Shown: positions 62,478 to 64,000 of the stretch, one piece after another
Numbering within the stretch: the stretch's first letter is position 1
How the letters are laid out: every line of letters starts with the position of its first letter
Assembly (NCBI GenBank): GCA_003342895.1
Contig: PTFA01000050.1
Coordinates: 4,569,723-4,633,722, forward strand
Source of the DNA: Casuarius casuarius
Lineage: Eukaryota; Chordata; Aves; Casuariiformes; Casuariidae
Reading direction: 5' to 3'
DNA: 64,000 nt
Notes under the pieces: generated by a model
The model's input: only the letters and a program-made list of their open reading frames with translations
Database searches by the model: none
Told to the model about the DNA's origin: nothing
Made by a program: the position numbers and the translations under genes

Positions 62478-62503
62478 TGGAAGGATAGAATCCCATCCTT
62501 CCA
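62478..62503. repeat. Short perfect hairpin
   Basis: TGGAAGGAT and ATCCTTCCA are perfect nine-base arms around the eight-base loop AGAATCCC. It is too short for a microRNA precursor and has no U-tract, so no terminator role is implied. Confidence 0.7.
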
Positions 62504-64000
62504 AATTCTAGATTAAATGTATAGTAAAGTAGACTGAATGCTAATAAATTTGTCTAGAGGAAAAAAGTCTTTGCTTAAAAATACATTGGGTGTAAGAATT
62601 GTTGTAAAGCCTGATAGTCTGTTGGTGTCCTGACAGTAGATGCCCTTTATATTTAGCCAGTATGGTTTCTGATTTATCAAAGAACTTAATGATAATTTGA
62701 AGTACATGGTCATGGATGAGTGTTTTGCTGAGCTAGTTTATTCATATCTATGTAAATAAATACATCTGTTCAATCAATGGTTTGCCTATTGTAAGTTCGA
62801 TAAGAATATGCTAGAGATTTTGGGATGCATACTTGTTAAGATAGGACAAACCTACTACTGTATGGTGTGTCCAGANATTCTGAAGTGTCAGTGTTATGTA
62901 AAATGCAAATAGCTATCTTACAGCAACCCTTTCCTTTCTGTCAAAATCTATTTTTAGCATCTTTTTATATTGTAGTACTCTGACTTCCTGTTTTTNTTTT
63001 CAGACTGCTTTGACCTGCTAATTTATATTTTCTTTATTTTGGTGTGAGAGATAACAAACCCTTGGATCTGTTTTGTGACCTCATGTCATAGGAGCTACTG
63101 GTTCTGAGTCAGATGTTTTANGTGGGTGAAAGAACCAGACTGTCCTCAATATTCTTGTGCATCTCTGACAGTGCTCTTCATACTAATATTTTCTGCCTGC
63201 TGTCACCTCTATCAGTTCCATTCTAGCATCAAGGTTACTATCTCTTACTGTAAGTAGGAGGCTGAGTGCAGTAATGATAAACTGATCACTGTATATTTGG
63301 GAACAGTGGTCTACCTAGTGGACTTGATCTTAATCTTGTTGAGAAGGATTAACTTTATAGTTTGAAGAGTTTCTGATTGATAAATAAACCCAGAGAAATG
63401 AGAGCTAGACTGTTTAGTTTTAGCATATAAAAGCCTTCTTTCAACTAATGAATTTTGTCATTTATTCTGTTGGCTGAACTGTCATAATACTGTTTTTGGA
63501 AGGGATAACTCATGTGACTGTATCAGCTCTGGGTACGTTGCATGTGTAAAATCTCCGGAAGACAAATTTTCTTCAAATCCCCATTCTCTGGGAAGGATAA
63601 TGATATGTTATCTCACTAGACTTTTCTACCAGTAGGACTGTCAGATTTGCCTTAAAAGAATTTCCTGAACTGTCCTGCTTTTCATTTACTTGTTTAAGTC
63701 CTGACACTTTAAAACCAAATAGTTAGAAATCAATAGAGACTACCTGGAAAGCAGTGGGCAGGCATTACTGATTGCTGTTAGACCAAACTGTTGGCCTATG
63801 TCTCTTTCAGCCTCTTAGCTCTGCCTGCTGTCTGCTTAAGCTGTTTGGTGGCAGAAGGTAACGGTTCTAGGCTGTGGTCATTTCAGATTTCCACAACATC
63901 CTGTGCCCGATAAAAGGAGAGGAAAAAAAAAAAGTTTGGGCCTTTCAAGAAGGAAAAGAATTTAAGGAGAAATATGTGTTCAAAGAAACTGTGGGCTTGA

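Larger units (their letters stand above)
58170..64000. other. AT-rich non-coding stretch
   Basis: No gene is supported. Contents include a spaced E-box-like inverted repeat (58,412-58,429), (TA)6 at 58,431-58,442, C-rich runs at 58,521-58,535 and 62,454-62,461, a hairpin at 62,478-62,503 and A12 near 63,922-63,933. The acceptor-like TTTTCAG at about 63,003 leads to a rapid stop. Confidence 0.45.

Noticed and set aside
1..64000. CRISPR array, operons, endogenous retrovirus or other exotic system
   Set aside because: No regularly spaced repeats, no clustered same-strand long frames, and no recognisable LTR pair or retroviral coding blocks were seen on either strand.

Overview
This window reads as vertebrate nuclear DNA, most probably avian. 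The base composition is AT-rich with scarce CpG outside one dense CpG island (about 18.26-19.20 kb). No compact prokaryote-like reading frames are present. Interspersed repeats are sparse. The clearest are CR1 LINE fragments, including the typical CR1 3' end around 55.3 kb (proximal CCTTCCAACC followed by GTGATTCTAT) and a 3'-terminal copy at 41.7-41.9 kb. CR1 dominance with very low repeat load points to a bird. Crocodilian or turtle cannot be excluded from the sequence alone. Isolated single Ns occur every several hundred bases, probably ambiguous or heterozygous calls, and there is one 22-N gap at 26,277-26,298.

Layout. 1-18.2 kb: AT-rich non-coding or intronic DNA with a G-rich tract (2.83 kb), an AT palindrome (6.31 kb), a decayed SINE (12.9 kb) and one good minus-strand exon candidate (15.05-15.11 kb). 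18.26-19.20 kb: CpG island with candidate splice donors on both strands and a textbook three-unit heat-shock element, best read as a bidirectional promoter. A minus-strand transcript would begin with an ATG-like codon at 18,549 (its middle base is N), splice at 18,524 and continue in phase into the exon at 15.1 kb. A plus-strand transcript would splice at 19,026 and can join in phase to a candidate exon at 20,258, but it has no AUG. 19.2-64 kb: long intron-like or intergenic DNA. It holds a decayed CR1 reverse-transcriptase fossil (32.95-33.89 kb, minus strand), two CR1 3' fragments, a small cluster of old MIR/CORE-type SINEs (53.0-58.2 kb), simple repeats, and four isolated plus-strand exon-like segments (32,346; 38,078; 43,031; 48,749). 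These four do not chain together in phase.

No gene could be named. Nearly all open frames over 60 codons here are chance frames in AT-rich DNA or lie in repeats. The strongest gene evidence is the CpG island plus the two-exon minus-strand start. I found no RNA gene, CRISPR array, recognisable endogenous retrovirus or operon-like structure.
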